From Gimesia algae (lineage in GTDB: Bacteria > Planctomycetota > Planctomycetia > Planctomycetales > Planctomycetaceae), in NCBI RefSeq assembly GCF_007746795.1, contig NZ_CP036343.1, positions 6,400,357-6,464,356 of the forward strand: a stretch of DNA of 64,000 nt, written 5' to 3'. Below are positions 62,481 through 64,000 of this stretch, piece after piece. Made by a program: the position numbers and the translations under genes. A model generated the notes under the pieces. That model had not been told where the DNA came from. It made no database searches and saw only the letters and a program-made list of their open reading frames with translations. How positions within the stretch are numbered: position 1 is the stretch's first letter; every line of letters begins with the position of its first letter.

Positions 62481-63722
62481 ATGTTAAGCGCTAAAACGAT
62501 CCAAATAGTCAAGGAAATCACGCCGGCGGTCGCCGCCAATGCGGAAACGGTCACCCGGGTTTTCTATCAACGTATGTTCACAGAGAACCCTGAAGTGCAG
62601 GCCTATTTCAACCAGGCCCACCAGCATTCGGGCGGTCAGCAGAAAGCACTGGCGGGTGCCATCTGTGCTTATTTCCTGCACATCGATGATCTGGCAGCGT
62701 TGACCCCCGCAGTCGAGTTGATCGCGCAGAAACATTGTTCGCTGGGTATTCAACCTGAACAGTATCCGATCGTCGGCAAACATCTGCTGGCAGCCATCAA
62801 AGAGGTGATGGGGGACGGTGCGACAGACGAAGTGCTGGCTGCGGTCGGGGAAGCTTATCAGTTGCTGGCGGATGTCTGTATTGGTCGCGAGCAACAGATC
62901 TATGCAGCCCAACAGGCGGCGGTCGGGGGCTGGAACGGTTACCGTTCGTTTGTTGTGGATCGCAAGGAGCAGGAAAGCGATGTAGTGACTTCGTTCTATC
63001 TCAAGCCGGCTGACGGAAAGGCGATTCCCGACTATCAGCCGGGACAGTATATCACGGTGAAGATTGATCACCCCACCACGCCGACTTCTCCGCGGAACTA
63101 CAGTCTCTCGGATCAGCCGGGACAGGGATATTACCGAATCAGTGTGAAGAAGGAAGGCCCGTTGACGGCGGATGCGCCTGGTGGATTGATTTCAAATTAT
63201 CTGCATGAGCAGGTTGAGCTCGGCGATACGCTGCAGATCGGGCCTCCCTGTGGTGAGTTCACACTGGCAACAGATTCGCCGTCGACACGCCCGGTGGTAC
63301 TGCTGGCGGGTGGAATTGGTGTCACGCCGTTACTGGCGATGGCGAAAACACTGGTTGCCACTCAACCGGGGCGGCCTCTTTTTCTGCTGCAGGCGGCTCG
63401 CAACAGCGGTACGCATGCCTTTGCGGAAGAAGTGCAGCAGCTGCAGACGAATGGTTCAAAGTTGCAGACTCGTGTGATCTACGACCAGCCCCTGGAAGGG
63501 GATGTGGAACAGCAGCGGTGTGACGCGACAGGTGTTGTGAGCGAAAGCCTGCTGCGGGAATGGACGCCGTTTGAAGACGCCGAATACTATTTCTGCGGGC
63601 CGAAAGCCTTCATGCAGACCGTGTATCGCAGCCTGCAGGCCCTGGATGTGGGCGATGATCGAATTCACTTTGAATTCTTCGGTCCACGTCAGGATATCGA
63701 GAGCGCAGCTGCGGTTGGCTGA
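62481..63722 (+). CDS. hmp: Flavohaemoprotein, nitric oxide dioxygenase
   Basis: 413 residues from the ATG at 62481 with GGGGAG just upstream; a longer frame to 62394 has none. The globin domain (about 1-140) has the proximal His in [11 protein letters not shown] near residue 86. An FAD domain follows with RNYSLSD near 210, and an NAD(P)H domain with [12 protein letters not shown] near 278 and FCGPKAFM near 375. It oxidises nitric oxide to nitrate with O2 and NADPH (EC 1.14.12.17), cytoplasmic. It is divergent from an NsrR-like repressor and ends before a long hairpin. Confidence 0.96.
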   Translation: MLSAKTIQIVKEITPAVAANAETVTRVFYQRMFTENPEVQAYFNQAHQHSGGQQKALAGAICAYFLHIDDLAALTPAVELIAQKHCSLGIQPEQYPIVGKHLLAAIKEVMGDGATDEVLAAVGEAYQLLADVCIGREQQIYAAQQAAVGGWNGYRSFVVDRKEQESDVVTSFYLKPADGKAIPDYQPGQYITVKIDHPTTPTSPRNYSLSDQPGQGYYRISVKKEGPLTADAPGGLISNYLHEQVELGDTLQIGPPCGEFTLATDSPSTRPVVLLAGGIGVTPLLAMAKTLVATQPGRPLFLLQAARNSGTHAFAEEVQQLQTNGSKLQTRVIYDQPLEGDVEQQRCDATGVVSESLLREWTPFEDAEYYFCGPKAFMQTVYRSLQALDVGDDRIHFEFFGPRQDIESAAAVG

Positions 63723-63815
63723 TGTGGTTTTCGCGAAGAGACGGTTAATGATAAACGGCTTCTGGATGGATGGTCATTCAGGAGCCATTTTTGGTTTGGT
63801 TCAGACAATCGGGCA

Positions 63816-63865
63816 TTAAAAAGGTGTCAGGAACCTTAAATATAAGGTTCCTGACACCTTTTTAA
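63816..63865. terminator. Perfect 23-bp hairpin, bidirectional terminator or REP-like element
   Basis: TTAAAAAGGTGTCAGGAACC and so on (63816-63838) is perfectly repeated in inverse at 63843-63865 with a four-base AATA loop. It is flanked by A/T tracts on both sides. It lies between convergent hmp and the partial gene at 63871, so it can terminate both. Similar GGTGTCAGGAACC hairpins recur in planctomycete genomes and may be REP elements; that is recalled, not tested. Confidence 0.8.
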
Positions 63866-63870
63866 TCTTT

Positions 63871-64000
63871 TTAATCGGGTGGTGCGTTTTCGTCGCATTT
63901 TTTACAGTTGAGTTGATGCCCCAGCATTGAGGCGCGGCCGTCTGCGGTGGTGACCCAGGTGCGTTCCTCGAGCGGTGGGTTGTGGCGGACATGCTGATTG
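63871..64000 (-). CDS. DUF3565-like protein (partial, N-terminus beyond window)
   Basis: The last 42 codons of a minus-strand gene end at the TAA 63871-63873. The peptide has QHVRHNPPLEERTWVTT, ASMLGHQLNCKKCDE, which resembles the C-terminal part of DUF3565 proteins (HVRH-x-PP, W-V, then C-x2-C). The C-x2-C suggests a zinc site completed by residues beyond the edge. The remainder and its start are not in the window. Too short for the open-frame list but continuous to the edge. Confidence 0.6.
   Translation of the reverse strand, partial: NQHVRHNPPLEERTWVTTADGRASMLGHQLNCKKCDENAPPD

Overview
This window is a bacterial chromosome segment from a planctomycete, most likely Gimesia or a close relative. 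That assignment is an inference from gene content: Tat-exported Gfo/Idh/MocA oxidoreductases, an Fae-family (H4MPT-type formaldehyde) protein, kdsA, secreted Pro/Tyr-rich and highly acidic proteins, moderate GC, and many genes standing alone on alternating strands. No rRNA, tRNA or CRISPR array was seen. Both window edges cut genes: an IclR regulator on the left and a DUF3565-like protein on the right.

Layout. 1-8.3 kb: sugar-acid and one-carbon metabolism (IclR regulator divergent from an MlrC-type M81 metallopeptidase and an enolase-superfamily dehydratase; fhs; mannonate dehydratase; a small secreted protein; a Tat-exported oxidoreductase). 8.5-23.7 kb: a PAS-GAF-receiver protein, a lipid kinase, kdsA, a lipoprotein, a BASS transporter, an XRE-cupin regulator divergent from tdh-kbl, an ExbB/ExbD-like pair, archaeal-type phosphoglycerate mutase, a glycosyltransferase and a glutamine amidotransferase. 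23.7-28 kb: a likely free-standing small RNA, a tyrosine-phosphatase-like protein whose catalytic Cys is Ser, a four-gene operon of unknown proteins (one DUF7710-like), and a phospholipid-methyltransferase-like enzyme. 28-31.5 kb: a sulfur-detoxification set (DUF442/Blh-like phosphatase, persulfide dioxygenase-rhodanese fusion) with an APC permease. 31.7-45.4 kb: mixed metabolism, GTPase metallochaperone, Tat-exported metallo-hydrolase, DUF3050, nitrilase, MscS channel, a MarR regulator with a 32-bp operator-like palindrome followed by a TauE-like permease, and an AAA+ CbbX-like ATPase. 45.5-47.1 kb: an IS4-family element abutting a dispersed hairpin repeat. 47.3-59.4 kb: oxidoreductase, two acetyltransferases, CocE-type hydrolase, cytochrome c'-like protein, SLC12-like transporter, acetyl-xylan-esterase-like hydrolase, phytanoyl-CoA dioxygenase-like protein, a WGR/SMI1 protein and an Fae homologue.

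59.7-64 kb is the most unusual part. A good sigma-54 promoter match precedes two secreted proteins of opposite charge: one is about 39% Asp/Glu with repeated Trp-Trp motifs, the other is basic, with an EF-hand-like loop and two internal repeats. They are followed by an Rrf2/NsrR-like repressor divergent from a flavohaemoprotein, a coherent nitric-oxide-stress module.

The candidates for something undescribed are the acidic/basic secreted pair under sigma-54, the orphan small RNA at about 24.06-24.18 kb, the four-gene operon at 24.8-26.7 kb, and the sharing of one sequence core between the IS ends and the dispersed hairpins.
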